Source: Akebia trifoliata (lineage: Eukaryota > Streptophyta > Magnoliopsida > Ranunculales > Lardizabalaceae). Taken from it: 64,000 nucleotides of DNA. Position 1 is the first letter of the stretch; every line of letters starts with the position of its first letter. A program made the position numbers and the translations under genes. The notes beneath the pieces are model-generated. The model did no database searches. It saw only the letters and a program-made list of their open reading frames with translations, and was not told the origin of the DNA. The stretch spans positions 25,035,288 through 25,099,287 of the forward strand of contig CM030717.1 of the NCBI GenBank assembly GCA_017979445.1. Reading direction: 5' to 3'. Shown piece by piece: positions 1 through 11,594 of this stretch.

Positions 1-440
1 TAGAAACCTTACAAAGACATAAAAAAGTCAAAAAAAGATTCATATCTAAAACAAGAAAGTCTAATCTCAGAGATCGGGAGTAGATCTAGAAGCAAAGATA
101 AATTAAGAAGATTTACACGAAGAATGCTCACTGTTAGTTTTTAAGGGAACTGATCGTCACAATCACTTAAGTAAAAATGAAGGTAATTTTTCTTATCTTT
201 ATTCTAGGTTTAGGAAATTTTACAATGTAAATCTTTGAAAAGAATAGAATTTAACTTTTTTCGAGCGGGATTAGTGCCTAACACCTTCCAAACCCGTAAG
301 CTGATCTCATACCCGCAATCTCTCCGTAGTTTTGTGGTTTCTATCTATTTAACATCATCTTTGGCTTTTAGACCATAAAATTTGGTGGCGACTCGAAATA
401 AAAAAATTGGATCCAAACCCTCAAATTGAGGGCACTTTCA
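1..440 (+). repeat. 3' part of a Ty3/gypsy LTR (TGTAGACACC family)
   Basis: This is the right-hand part of the long terminal repeat family that recurs at 19592, 20499, 47530, 48287 and (reversed) 60573. It shows the family's U5 landmarks in order: 'gggattagtgcctaacacc' near 268, a 'ggtggcgactcg' block near 384, and a terminal 'gagggcactttca' that ends at 440. Its left part lies outside the window. No partner LTR in a sensible position is visible, so it is either the end of an element outside the window or an isolated fragment. Confidence 0.75.
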
Positions 441-2291
441 ATATGTTTCTAACTATGGCTCCTTCCCCTCCGGTATGTCCTTTAAATGAGCCACCTATGT
501 TTAGGACATAGTAGCCTTTAGGGGGTTGATCTACTTGCATCTCACATGAATCTTTTACTCGAACTTTGGTTCAATATTCCAAAAGCTCATAAAGGCTCTA
601 TTAGCAGCATTGTCTTAAGTAGAGGGATCCAAGCTACGAATTCTTAGTTGGACATCTCACACAATGAAGTTTTCCAGTAAGTTTGAAGGGATGGAGTTTT
701 TTTTAAAGATTCTTTTTGCATTTTTCAAGCCATAGGTGGTGGATGAAGGCATTAAATGCCAATTTTTTGACAAGGGAGGTGAGGGAGTAATGTGGTTGCT
801 CAACCATTCAATTTTAGTTCTCCAATCTCTGTTTAGGTGGTTGATGTTGTATCTTTTTAAAAGCCTTTTCCACAAGCCAAAAGAGAATTCACACCAAGGA
901 AGATGTGATTATCATTTTTGAGGGTGTTTCTATAGAAGTGGCAACTCGATTGTTGAAAGAGTATTGAGTTTTTAGGCCCTTGTTTAGCCCCCAACCATGA
1001 TATTGCACTATATATCTTGACATTGTTTGGGAACTAGATCAAATTGTCCCATCTGATGTAGGGCTTGGTGTTGAAGAACTTTGTATGCAGATTTTAGGGT
1101 GAAGATCCCATTAGAGGTAAGCTTCCAAATCACTTTATCCTTTTCAATTCCATCCAACTCCATAGTTTTGATTTGATCTCACATTGTCCCCAAAGTAGCA
1201 AATAGGTGCATAAGGAGGTTTCTGTGCCTTGGCTAATCAGGGAACTAAATTTAGCTTCACTGTGCAGCCTTAACTCGTAGTTTGTTTTTTGTTGTCTTGT
1301 GTGCATAAGAATCCCATATGATTTCCATGGGTCATGTAAGATGAAGGAGTTGATACCATCCCCAATTCTATGTGTTACTAGGATTTGAATAGCTTTCCTA
1401 GATTGAGAACCTTCCTCCATATCCAGGATGCTTGTGAAAGAGTATAGATGGTCCAAGAGTGACTTCCCTTTATCATGTTCTTTTGAATCTACTTCACCCA
1501 TATGTTGTCCCTATTCTATGTTATGTCCCAGATCTGCCTAGCAATGACAGCTTTATTTTGGAACTCTAATTTATGGAAACCTAGTCTTCTTTCATTCTTG
1601 TTCTTCACTATCATCTTCTAGCTGATGGTACACATTTTGTTGCCCAAGTTGGGTCCTATCCACAAAAATTTAAAACATATCCTTTCAATCCCTTTTAAGA
1701 CATCCTTCGGGAACATCAGCACGCTTGTCTAGGACCTCAACATCCTAGTAAGAATGGATTTGATCAAATCCATTTGACCTTCCATAGACAGGTAGTTAGC
1801 TTTCTAAGTTTTAATTTTGTTGGTGAGCTTAGAAATCAAGTATTGGCAGTCGGAAAACTTTATCCTTGTAGAGATTAAGGGGATGCTAAGGTATTTAACA
1901 GGGAGAGATCCCTCAAAAATTTGAAGGTCTTGGATAATCTTGGTTTTTTATTCTCCATTATCCCTGAGCAATACACATTGCTTTTGTTCACATTCATTTC
2001 AAGCCATGAGATTTTACCAAACCAAGTTAGAGCCAATTTGACTGCGTCAGCTAAAGTATGGTTGCATTTGAAGAATATCATGAGGACGTCTGCAAAAATA
2101 AGGTAGTTTATCTTGGGATCCTTACATCTTGTCATCTGCTCCCGTCTATCCTTGTTGGTGAGGTCCAAGAGCTTAACAAAAAGAAGCTCCATTACAATTA
2201 TGGAAAGGAAGGGAGACAAGGGGTCTCATTGGGAAATTTTGCTCTTCCCAAGAAAGTATTCTTTGAGCCTACCATTGAGAGAGATAGAGTA
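441..2291 (-). pseudogene. L1-type LINE fragment: reverse transcriptase, zinc-finger region and RNase H start
   Basis: Read on the minus strand, this encodes the C-terminal half of a plant non-LTR retrotransposon polyprotein. The RT palm comes first (about 2291-1860), with a 'DPLSPFLS' motif, a degraded 'IFADVLMIF' in place of the usual FADD box, and an 'NVNKSNVYCSG' motif. A zf-RVT-like region follows: 'ILHDPW' near 1340 and 'TTYGLKNAKRIF' near 720. Last comes the start of an RNase H domain near 500-460, with 'GYYVLNIGGSFKGH' resembling the LN-DGS-KG motif. Stops and frameshifts separate the blocks. It is cut at both ends, at 2291 by an LTR start and at 441 by an LTR end, and I see no poly(T) at the low end. 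It cannot be active. The family assignment is strong; the exact clade is not resolved. Confidence 0.8.
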
Positions 2292-2292
2292 C

Positions 2293-2940
2293 TATAGACA
2301 CTACATTTTTCATTCGCTTGATTAATAAACTCGTCAAGCCAATTGCGACAGCTCCCGATGATGGACGAATATTATAAAGGTTTTTATTTGTCACTAGACA
2401 TGTTTTCAAAGCTTAGATGAGAATGCAACGCTAATAAATCTTAAAAACTTTATTATGCTAAAATATGATTCGAAACATAAAAATCATTATTTTGGAACTA
2501 AAGAAACTTTACGAAAAAAATTGTCAAAAAATGATCAAATTACTAAAATCCCCTAATGCCAAGACATCCCTAGAGCTTACATTACACTTAGGAAAAACCT
2601 TTTAAACACATAAAATGACAACTTAGGACTAAAGAAACTGTTTTGCTAATTTTCAAAAAAATTTACCAAATTACCACTCATGGGGCCTGTACCTATTTTA
2701 CTAAAAAAATTCATAAATGACACAAAAAATATTCTCATTGAATACCTTACGAAAAATCATTTACGAAATATCCCAAAACGTCAAAAAGATGACATTCCAA
2801 CGAAAACACTATATGAAAGTAAAATGATAATTTTCCAACTCTAAAATTCAAAAATCTGAAATCACTAATTAAAAATCTTAATTGATATAAAGTGAAATCT
2901 TAATAAATTAAATTAAAATTTTTAAACAAATAAACACAAT
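2293..2940 (+). repeat. 5' part of a Ty3/gypsy LTR, truncated
   Basis: It begins 'tatagacac', followed by the family's 'gattaataaactcgtcaagcc', and matches the left half of the LTR at 20499 along about 640 bp. Homology stops around 2940, at 'aacacaat', where unrelated sequence takes over. Its closest relative in the window is the 20499 LTR, which also begins TATAGACACC rather than TGTAGACACC. About 110 bp of unassigned sequence follow before the RNase H fragment. Confidence 0.75.
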
Positions 2941-3052
2941 AGGCCAAGCAGCCGGTTAGCTCGCTACCTGAATAAAGGATGAAGTTCATGTTTAAGTATC
3001 CTCCGGCTAGTTTCTCGTGAGCCAAAGTATAAGTTAAGCTAGGCGACTCGAT

Positions 3053-3330
3053 GTGAGGGTCGATGTAATTGAGCTAGTCATAAGTCAGACTAATGGAAAC
3101 TGGAAAACAAGAGACGAGAAATTGATCCCATATCAAGAAATGCTCGAGGTTTTTCTTTCTCAATTTGATGAGATATCGTTCTCCCATGTCCCAAGAGACA
3201 AGAATCGCTTCGTGGACGCTCTGGCTACTCTCGCGTCCATGACCTAAATGCCATAGAGAGCCAGCATTCAACCATTTTTGATTGGACAGTTTGATATGCC
3301 CGCGCATCAAGGCTTCGCGAAAAGGGAAAA
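3053..3330 (+). pseudogene. Tat-lineage RNase H fragment (C-terminal part)
   Basis: The translation carries the conserved 'NGNWKTRDEKLIPYQ' and 'SHVPRDKNRFVDALATLASM' motifs that close the archaeal-type RNase H domain of plant Ty3/gypsy Tat polyproteins. 'PFLIGQFDMPAHQG' further on resembles the RNase H to integrase linker. Only the last third of the domain is present: the upstream catalytic Asp and Glu blocks are missing, and the reading frame ends with a stop at 3247 before the linker. It sits before a gag remnant, the reverse of the gag-pol order, so it is a rearranged fragment rather than part of one readable element. Confidence 0.75.
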
Positions 3331-3870
3331 GTCTGAAGGGGTTGAAATGCCCAGCATCGGAAGGATCAACATCGCAGAATGAACCCGAAGAGGGTTGAAG
3401 AAGAGAAAGTTCGCGATGGACGCCCGGACATTGAAAATGTATTTTATTTTCTGCGAGACCCATCGTTTCCAGAGTTTGCGACGGCGTCAGATTGTGCGAA
3501 AACTGGCCACCCGCTATGTGCAATAAGAGTGAAGTTGAGAAATTTCAACAAATGTTGAACGTATTTCAAACCTAGTTGGATGATCTTAAAGTTAAGAAGG
3601 ATTGACCTCAAGCATAATCTGGTGGTGAGAACAATCCCCTTAGATTTGAATGAGAAGGATATGGAGATCATAAACCCCATTTTAGCTCGCGAAATGGTTG
3701 AAATCGAAGTTACATTGAAAAATATGAACATTGTGGATAACCTATTTTTGAGTCTAGATACAATAACTTTATTTTTTAGAGTTAGATCGTTAGAGAAGTT
3801 CATCATGCCTAAAATGGAAAAGTTCAATGGTGTAGGGTATGTAAGGACTTATGTCAAGGTTTATATTGAG

Positions 3871-3875
3871 AATAT
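3871..3875 (+). other. Target-site duplication AATAT, left copy (right copy 5040-5044)
   Basis: The pentamer aatat occurs immediately before the terminal TGATGAG of the solo LTR and again immediately after its terminal CTCATCA. A 5-bp duplication is what Ty3/gypsy integrase produces. Joining the flanks across it restores homology to the Tat-B gag. Confidence 0.85.
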
Positions 3876-5039
3876 TGATGAGACTATCGTCGTTCTTCTC
3901 ACCGGAGTTAATATTAATCTTACTTTTACCTTACTTGTGGGGCAAGTAGGGGATCGAATCCAAGAGAAAAGGGGAGTAGAGTTAAGCTAAGAGGATAAAA
4001 TTTGAATTAACCAAAAGAAATTAAAATAAATTTATTTGTATTTTTGAACTTACCAAGAAGATTTAAAGCAAGTAAACTCTTAAAATTAAAGCACCACTGG
4101 AGGGGATCTATCTAGAACATGTTGATGAGCAATTTTTAGTCTCTAGCCTTTTTATAACTCAATCGTAAGGGCTTGGTGTTAACTCCTTAGATCAGAAAGT
4201 TTTCCAAATGAAATCAAATGAGGGAACATAAAGAAAGTAGAATTCTTTAAAAACTTCTTACTACCAATTATCCAGTTTAAGCATACTTTATCTTGATCTA
4301 ATTTAAGTATAAAATATAGATATTAAGAATAAAAGGTGCAAGAAATCTTAAAAAGAACTCGTAAGCATTTTAAATAAAAGAAATGCATGAAACTAGAAAC
4401 ATCGCAAGAACTTGCTCTAGGTTTTTCCACTCTCCAATGGAGGGGAGCTTAGCCTAATGTCACTGCAGGAGAGGGAAGATAAGAGATGAAAAAAATTTTC
4501 TTCATTTCATGGAGAAACTTACAAATTCTTCTTCTTCTACTTCTTACAAGACTATTTAGCCAAAAAAAAAATAACTAGAAGATAAAAATACAAAAAAAAT
4601 AAGAGAATAGGCTAAGAGCCTTAGATTAAAGGAGTCTTGGATAAGAGAACCAAGAGGGAGGAAGTGTTTCTATAGAGATTGAAATTCTATTTATAGAGAA
4701 AAATGTGTGTAGAAGAGTCTAAAAGTAGTCTCCACTTTTCTTTGCACAAAAAGACAAAAGAGGAAAACATGAGTTAAGGATTAGGGCATTCCAAAGTGGG
4801 CCCAAATGCTTTTGTCTTAAGATTTTGATTCCAAATATTGGTTTTCTGCACAAGAAACACACGTAATTAGATTTATCTAGTAAATGAATTTATTTATGTA
4901 TAATTAAGCCTAATTAATATGCAACATGGTGTTTCGAGGCTTATCATGATTATTACCTTAATATGGATAAATATGGACAAAAATCAAGATAAATGTCCAG
5001 AAAATATGCATATAATTGAGTGTTTTGAGACACTCATCA
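3876..5039 (-). mobile_element. Solo LTR, second gypsy family, copy A (minus orientation)
   Basis: This is a 1164-bp unit ending TGATGAG...CTCATCA with a perfect AATAT duplication, inserted in Tat-A gag. A 1.2-kb relative lies in the opposite orientation at 21997-23210. On the minus strand it has LTR architecture: 'tgatgagtgtctc' start, a TATA box (ctataaatag, reverse complement near 4683-4692), then a U5-like end with 'gatcccctacttgccccac' near 3960. No internal coding region exists between the termini, so a solo LTR formed by LTR-LTR recombination is the simplest reading. A TRIM-like unit is an alternative. Confidence 0.8.
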
Positions 5040-5770
5040 AATATGTAGTTGCAGGGGTTGAGTGAGGAACAAATGACGTAGTTTTTTTCAAATGACCTTA
5101 TTTGGATTTGCATTATGTTGGTTGATGTCACTCGATTATTCTCGGATGAAAATATGAATTGATTCTATGAGAGAGATTTACGATAGTATAAGTACACCAC
5201 ATGGTTGGAATTATCATGAAGAGACCTCGAGACGACAAGGCATCAAATAGGGGAAATATTCCCTATATTCATCGCCTGATGGAGGGCTAAAGCAACCCAA
5301 CTATGGGATTGTCCTCCCAAAAAGGAACAGATCAAGATCATTCTAGAAAACTTAAACTCAATTTACGCTCTGCTCTTAATGACACAATATTCCCCAACTT
5401 TGAGTTTCTCTTAAAAGTCGGGAGTCAAGTGGATGATGCACTATCTTCAAGAATCTTTAATATTTGCATTGACCAAAGCAACAAAAAACTCGCCAACTAT
5501 TCTCGCACCAATGAAAACACACTACAATTGGCAAACACCACCATTACACCAACCCAACGATTTAGTTAACCCCATTTCCAACAACCAGTCTATTTATTCA
5601 ACCAACATTTTAACTCGCAATTCATACAAGTTAGGCCCAATAAGCAATTCTTTGAATTGGAGATGTCTTTAAGTATTGTCTTGCAAAAACTAATGAAAAA
5701 TGGTATTTTTATACGTTTGCAACATTGTCCAGTACAGTACCCAATCCTCTCCCATACAATTATAGAACCG

Positions 5771-7480
5771 ACTAATTCTATGATACTATCAAGGGGTAAG
5801 CCATCTTATTGATAGATGAATAACTTTGCGTCATTCCATCCAAGATCTTTTTTATCAAAAGAAGGTTATAGTGCCTTCCTCGAAGCCTAACGTCACTACC
5901 AATCTTTGTCAAATCACCAAAATCAATCACAACTACCTTAAACATAATATCATCCATTGATCTCAACCCATTTGACCCAGCCACCTTGATATTCCCAATT
6001 GGGCCTAAGAATCATTTGTCATCACTTACTTCTTAGCCGTTCGGAATTGACCTTTTATATCTAGATCATGAAAAACCCTATTATTTTTCTTTTCTATGTC
6101 TAGAAGAATTTGAGGAAGATGTTCGCTTAAAGATAAGTCAGTTTGAAATCGTTATAGATGTAGAAATCCTAGAGTGGGAAGAATGACTAGCATTGGTCTA
6201 CAAATAGAAGAAAAAGATCCATACCATTAAGGCCCTTTGTGTTCTCTTTTAAAAATATCCTATCATAATAATTGGGTGTGGTGTTGAAGAATTTCCTGGT
6301 CACACAGGTTCCTTCGTAGCAGTCATTTCCATTGGTCTAAGTCATTATTTTTCATTCTCAAGTAGTCAAGTCAATAGTTTTTAGAGTTTTGTTCATAGAT
6401 TAGTTCCAATTTTCTAAAGTCATGCCTGTTTTTAGGTAGTTTATTCTTCAAATCAAGTTTGCAAGAGACTTTGTTCCAGTCTGTTCTTTTGTTCAGTATT
6501 TATTTTGATTCCATTTGAAATATAAAAAAAAGTTTTTTGATTATCTTGTGCACAACAATGAACTTTTTAACTTTGAATTTTAATCACTGAATTTAAAATT
6601 TTTGAGGATCAAGATGATTCTGAAGAAGTTTGAATCAGAACTACCTTATCTTTGGAGGAATATGAGGAAATAATGAACTTACTTTATAATTCAAAGATGT
6701 TTCCGCATAATCTTATGAAGATACGTTAGGAACAAGTACCAATGTTGTCCAACATTGGATTTCTTTCCAAATAGCTGATCAATCAATCAAAAGTTATAAG
6801 AAAGGGCAAGGAATCCTTGGAATTAGAAGATTCCTATGGAATATACCCTCAAAAGAGGAAAAACTGAAATTAGAATGGTGAAACTAAACATGAAAATATG
6901 ATGTACCTAAATGAATGCATAAACGTTACTCGTTCAAATTTGTACTATCAAATCGGAGTAAACACCTCAAGTTATGATGTTCGTTACAGGATACAATGTT
7001 CATAAGTGTCAAGTTAAAAATCCCTCATTATAGACGTCAATGAAGGAAATTTCAAAATCACTACTTGTGGGGCAAAAGCCATTTTCCTTGTGAAAATTAC
7101 ATCTCTAAGATCAAATGGATTCAGCCTGATTTGACGAACTTAACAATTAGAAAAATGGCTATCTCTTAGTAGAGAAAGGTAGCTTGAACACCCAATTCAA
7201 AATTTACAAATGAGATTCAATCCTCAAATAATGTAAAGTGCTAGTTGTTCAAGCATTGATGAAAGTTTAAGCATAATCAGAATGACCATCATCAAAGAGA
7301 TTTTATGAGGCAAACAAATTGATTTTTTTAGAATCCACCAATATTGACCAGATCAAGTGATACTTCATTTAATGAAATCTTCATTTGGCCAATCCACTTT
7401 TCCTGTCTTACTCAATTAAATGATTATCCGTTATAGTCCTTTTGAAGCCTGCACAAAATAAGATAACATTTTCTTTCTAA
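5771..7480 (+). other. Unassigned AT-rich stretch, probably decayed Tat-A interior
   Basis: No intact gene. Short protein-like runs appear between stops, for example 'SLEEYEEIMNLLYNSK' near 6645-6690, but I recognise no domain. Its place between a gag remnant and a Tat 3' noncoding block suggests mutated polyprotein sequence with most of pol deleted; that is inference. Confidence 0.4.
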
Positions 7481-7499
7481 ACCACACCAACCTTACCAA

Positions 7500-8640
7500 G
7501 AAAAGGGTAGTTTAGGTGAAATTACATTCAGACTTGATCCTAAAAGAAAAAAAATAAAAGGTGGGGTATGTAGGCAACTTGAGAAGTTACTTCAGGCCCA
7601 ATCTCAAAAAAGAATGAAAAAAAATAAAAATTTAGAAGATAAAAAAAATCAAGTCTTAGAAGAAAAAAATTATTTAAAAGAAAAGAAAATCAAAAGGCTT
7701 TAAAGAATCATCAATTCATTAAGAAAATGCCAAACTAGGGGCATTTTGAGAATTTTAATAATCAAGTCGATAAAATAAAATTGCAAAACTAGGGGTATTT
7801 TTGGAAGTTGAATTTCTTTCTGAATCAAAAGATCATTATAAGAAATCATCGAATTTATTAGATAATACCAAACTAAGGGTATCTTGGGAAATTTGAGCCT
7901 TCATCCCATTTCTTTCTAAACCTTATCCTAAACCTACCTACAAAATCCTCTTGAATATCATTTGACTTGGTCAAGGTAGAAGGATTTAAAATATTATCAA
8001 GCAAGATATCTTAGCGTCAATGTAGAAGAGAAGATCCCATCAGGTTGAAAACTCGAAATAGCAGCGTAAGCAAAAGTTAGGGCATAACCAGAAAATTATG
8101 AAAGCTCGTTAAATTGAAAATCCGAAAAGGCAGTCCAAGCAAAATGTAGGGCATCAAAAAATAAAAAAAATCAAGGTCCATTGGATTGAAAACCTAAAAA
8201 GACGATCTAAGAAATAGTTAGGACAAAATCAAAAGAATGATCTTACTAAATTAAAAATCTAAAAAGATGATATAAGCACTAAGGGTAAAAAAAATAATCC
8301 CTCAAAGTTCATCTACGTAGTAGATAATTCAATTCTAGTGAGAGACAATATTGGGATCAAGTTAGAAGAAATCTTAAAAATTATCTCAGCCCTTCTAAAA
8401 TATTTTCATTAGATTCAATATTTCGAAAGGGAAAAAGTAGATCAATTTCAATCATGAAAACAAAAAATATTATTCTTCAATGTTTGTCAAATTCTGAGAC
8501 TATCTCAAGTTTTAAAAAAGAAAATTATTTCAATATTGTGCACATGAAAATCTTAATTCTTGAAATTTTAGAAAGATGTCATCATTTAATATAGTTTGTT
8601 GTTCAAGTATTTCGCGTTTTGTTTATCATTGCCGAATTGG
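7500..8640 (+). repeat. 3' noncoding block of Tat-A with repeated GTTGAAAAYCCGAAA module
   Basis: It opens with a motif conserved in Tat-B at 17060: an 'ttacattcagacttgatcc' stretch, then 'gtatgtaggcaacttgag' and 'aagttacttcaggccc'. Between about 8040 and 8290 a degenerate unit of about 60-75 bp repeats four times: 'gttgaaaactcgaaa', 'attgaaaatccgaaa', 'attgaaaacctaaaa', each followed by a 'ctaagcaaaa..tagggca'-like tail. The same module occurs at 17390-17660, so this is a conserved feature of the sequence between pol and 3' LTR in this lineage. Nothing codes here. The following 8641-8955 holds no feature I can identify. Confidence 0.65.
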
Positions 8641-8955
8641 TAATCCAGTTTCCACCCTAAACTAGGGTTATTTTTTCTATTAAAAAATCCTACTGGCCAG
8701 AAGTTTTTAGTTAATTACTATTTAATTAGAGTTGTTTCATGATGAGCAATAGTGACATGATGAGAATCGATTATCAAAATGAGTTTAGATATATCATAAT
8801 CGGGTATATCAAAAGAAACCCATCATTTCAAGCCCAAGAAAGAAAGCCTAGCCAATTTAAATCTAGGTTCATTTAGTCCAATAATCTACATTGATTAAAT
8901 CTTGCATTTAAAAGAATATCCAACAAATTTAGAATCCAAAGACACTGAACATTGG

Positions 8956-9780
8956 ACTGAACATTTCAAAGGAGGAAGCCAAGGCCTTAGTCCATAACGG
9001 GATATTGGACTTAGCACCTTTATTGGGCCTGTATCGCTCCCGCAGTCATCCTATCAATGTAAAACCAGAAGCCTGGCGAACCACTAGAGACTATCGATTG
9101 TGCCTAGGAATCCTAGCCCAATACATACTGACCTCCAAAAATAATGGTTAAACTGTCCCTAAGTCCTTCATAGACATAGCCTCCCAACTTTCAAGGAAAG
9201 TCAACCCTGTACCTCTTATCCTAACTGAAACTTTCTCGGATCTTAATGCCATAAAGAATGGTGAGAGGGAAAGCTTAAAAGGAAGCCGACACCTACTTTA
9301 TATGTGGCTTTGTGATCGTCTCAAAATTGTAGATATCCCTTCAAACCTCGAGTATGGGCCATAACACTTTTCCAAAAGAAACCTGTTAGTGCGTCACAAC
9401 TCAATCAAGGCTTGAAGCAAATGGTTGGATTCTTGTCTTGCCCGTCATATCAGTTTAAGATGCCCTTGGCGGATGACTGATCCCCCTATTCGATGAACTA
9501 AAGGATCCTATTATGTTCGTTTGATCGGACTAGAAGAAACATTTTTTTATAAACCTGCATTGATCCCAGAACAGTACGACGTACCTATATAGTTATCTTT
9601 ACCTCAACACAAAGGTTTCTTCCCTCCCGAGTCATTGACTGAAAAGTTAGTGCATCTCATTGAGAAGGCTTGGAACAAACGAACCTTAGGGTATCCAGAC
9701 GGACCAGCAGAATTCAAAGAGCCAGTTGTTAGAACCAAAAGGATCAAGCCTGATAGGAATACTGATGACTATCAAGACTA
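8956..9780 (+). pseudogene. Tat/Ogre-type ORF1 pseudogene upstream of gag
   Basis: Ogre and related Tat elements carry an extra ORF of unknown function before gag. Here the conceptual protein contains 'NPVPLILTETFSDLN' and 'GSRHLLYMWL', which match the conserved core of those ORF1 proteins (an NPVPAIL-ETF-SLN block followed by a leucine-rich LLYVW segment). A C-terminal tail 'GYPDGPAEFKEPVV' reaches 'DYQD' and a stop near 9781. At least three stops and one frame change lie in between. Position supports the call: 560 bp before gag and in the same orientation. The function is not known for the family; distant likeness to plant mobile-domain proteins has been noted. I am confident of the family, less of the limits. 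Confidence 0.6.
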
Positions 9781-10136
9781 AGCCAAGCGTCCATGTAAAA
9801 AATAGTTTAAATCAGATTTGTTGAAAGATGAGAACGTTTCTTTGTTAATCATTTTCAATAAAGTTATTTTTCATTGAATAAATATTTATTTCTCTTTTGA
9901 ATAATCATTACGTGAATGGACCAGCAGAATTCAAAGAGCCAGTTGTTAGAGCCAAAAGGATCAAGCCTGATAGCAATACTGATGACTATCAAGACTAAGC
10001 CAAACATCCATGTAAAAAATAGTTTAAGTCAAATTTGTTGAAAGATGAGAACGTTTCTTTGTTAATCATTTTCAATAAAATTATTTTTCATTGAATAAAT
10101 ATTTATTTCTCTTTTGAATAATCATTATGTGAATGG
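9711..10136 (+). repeat. 207-bp direct tandem duplication of the ORF1 3' end
   Basis: The segment starting 'ggaccagcagaattcaaag' at 9711 is repeated at 9918, exactly 207 bp later, with only scattered differences (acc/gcc, tagg/tagc, aagcg/aaaca). The duplicated unit covers the last codons of ORF1, its stop and about 130 bp of AT-rich spacer. 10137-10339 is noncoding leader before gag. Confidence 0.9.
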
Positions 10137-10339
10137 ATTAATTGATGGATTGGTGTACAAACTTCAATAAAATGACTCATTAAAATGTTATCAAGGGGGT
10201 AACACTGAAATTGATTAAATTTATCTTTAATGGGATGTTTAAGATTATCATTGTGCCTAAACTCAAGCGTCCACCTCCTAATTGGAGTTGTAAGTCCAGT
10301 CGGTTAGAATAAACATCAGTACCAAGTCAACAGGCAGAA

Positions 10340-11576
10340 ATGGCTTCAGAGTTTGAGCTTGTAGAGATCCGTAAGATTTTGGCAGCCTTTGCCAATGATA
10401 TCAACAGTATAAGAGGCAAAGTGGAAGTCTTAGAACAAATGTCAGAATCAATGGGCAATCCCCTTGATGATCCAAAAGGAAAAAGGGTAGAAGAAAATGC
10501 AGAGAGACATACACATGAGGTCTTTGAGCTTGATAGAGATGAAGAACATTTCGATGACAGTTCGGAGTTAACTAACAGAATGTCTCAGTTAGAGTCAACT
10601 ATGAAGAGTATAAAGGGTATCGATGAAATTGCAGCATGCATTGAAGCTCTGAACCGTATCCCTAAAATTCATTTGCGAGAGAAGTTTGTAATGCCTAAAA
10701 TGGACAAGTTCAGTGGGGTAGGTTGTGTAAAAATGCATCTTAAAGTGTATGTTACTAACATGTGCACTATGGGGCTCAGTGATGAACAGCGGACTCTATC
10801 CTCTACAATAGTTGATGTCTCAAAACTCAACTATAGTAGGTACATTGGAGAACATGTCAAAAGCTTTCTGACATCAGTATAAATATAGTACCGAGATTGA
10901 GACTTCAATAAGGGATTTAGAGTCAACTAAATAGAAGAATAGGGAGACATTCACTGATTTCATTGGTCGCTAGAGGGCCAAGGCTATCCAAATGTGAGAT
11001 AGACCCTCAGAGAAGGAACAAGTAGCGATTATCCTAAAGAATCTCTCACAAGGATATACTCAGCACCTAGTGGCCCAATATCTCCCTACTTTTGAGTCCC
11101 TATTACAAGCTGGAAGTCAACTTGAGGACATTTTTACCTCTGGGGTTCTTTCTAACTCCTCAGACAACAGGTCCAAGAAACCTTTTGTTTCCAAATCTAG
11201 TACCAACCATGTCTACATAGCCAACACATCAGCTACCCCAGCTCAACCCCCAACCCGGATTAATAACCAAGTTCACCCAAGTCAACCTCAAACACCGCAT
11301 AAATTTACCAATCTAGGGATAAGTCTCACTGTACCTATTCACAAATTGATGAAAAAAAGACTTCTTACCCTGATCCAACCCCAACCTTTACCAATTCCCT
11401 TGCCAGCTGGACACAACTCTAACTTATTCTACGAGTTCCATCAAAATTCTGGCCATCCCACTGATCGATGTATCACCTTGCGCCATGCTATTCAAAACCT
11501 TATCGATAACAAAAAGATTACCATCCCTAGCCCAACATCACCAAATGTCACCACTAATTCATTACCTACATATTAA
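10340..11576 (+). pseudogene. Tat-B gag (capsid/nucleocapsid) pseudogene
   Basis: The first block opens at an ATG at 10340 and runs 180 codons. It has a coiled-coil-like N-terminus and the gag hallmark 'FVMPKMDKFSGVG' (about residues 113-125), followed by 'YVTNMCTMGLSDEQ'. After a frame change and stops (10883-11069), a second block (11070-11576, another frame) gives 'YLPTFESLLQAGSQLEDIF', a Pro/Thr/Gln-rich linker, then a nucleocapsid-like 'YEFHQNSGHPTDRC' near 11430. In relatives that motif usually begins with Cys; here the first Cys is Tyr. The block ends with 'RHAIQNLIDNKKI'. The two frames mean no full gag can be made from this copy. Confidence 0.85.
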
Positions 11577-11594
11577 CCTCCACTAGCCCTAAAC

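Larger units (their letters stand above)
3510..5770 (+). pseudogene. Decayed gag of Tat-A, split by a solo LTR
   Basis: This is a capsid (gag) remnant of a Tat-type gypsy element. The left part runs to 3875 and contains 'EKFIMPKMEKFNGVGYVR', matching 'REKFVMPKMDKFSGVGCVK' in the better-preserved gag at 10340. The right part resumes at 5040-5045 ('LQGLSEEQ'-like), then shows 'FEFLLKVGSQVDDALSS' near 5400 and 'LEMSLSIVLQKLMKNG' near 5665, parallel to 'FESLLQAGSQLEDIF' and 'LGISLTVPIHKLMKKR' in Tat-B. The solo LTR between 3876 and 5039 interrupts the same protein. Several stops and frame changes make it nonfunctional. The N-terminal limit is uncertain. Confidence 0.75.

Noticed and set aside
3074..3523. 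149-codon minus-strand open frame
   Set aside because: It is antisense to the aRNH fragment with its conserved motifs; no domain of its own.
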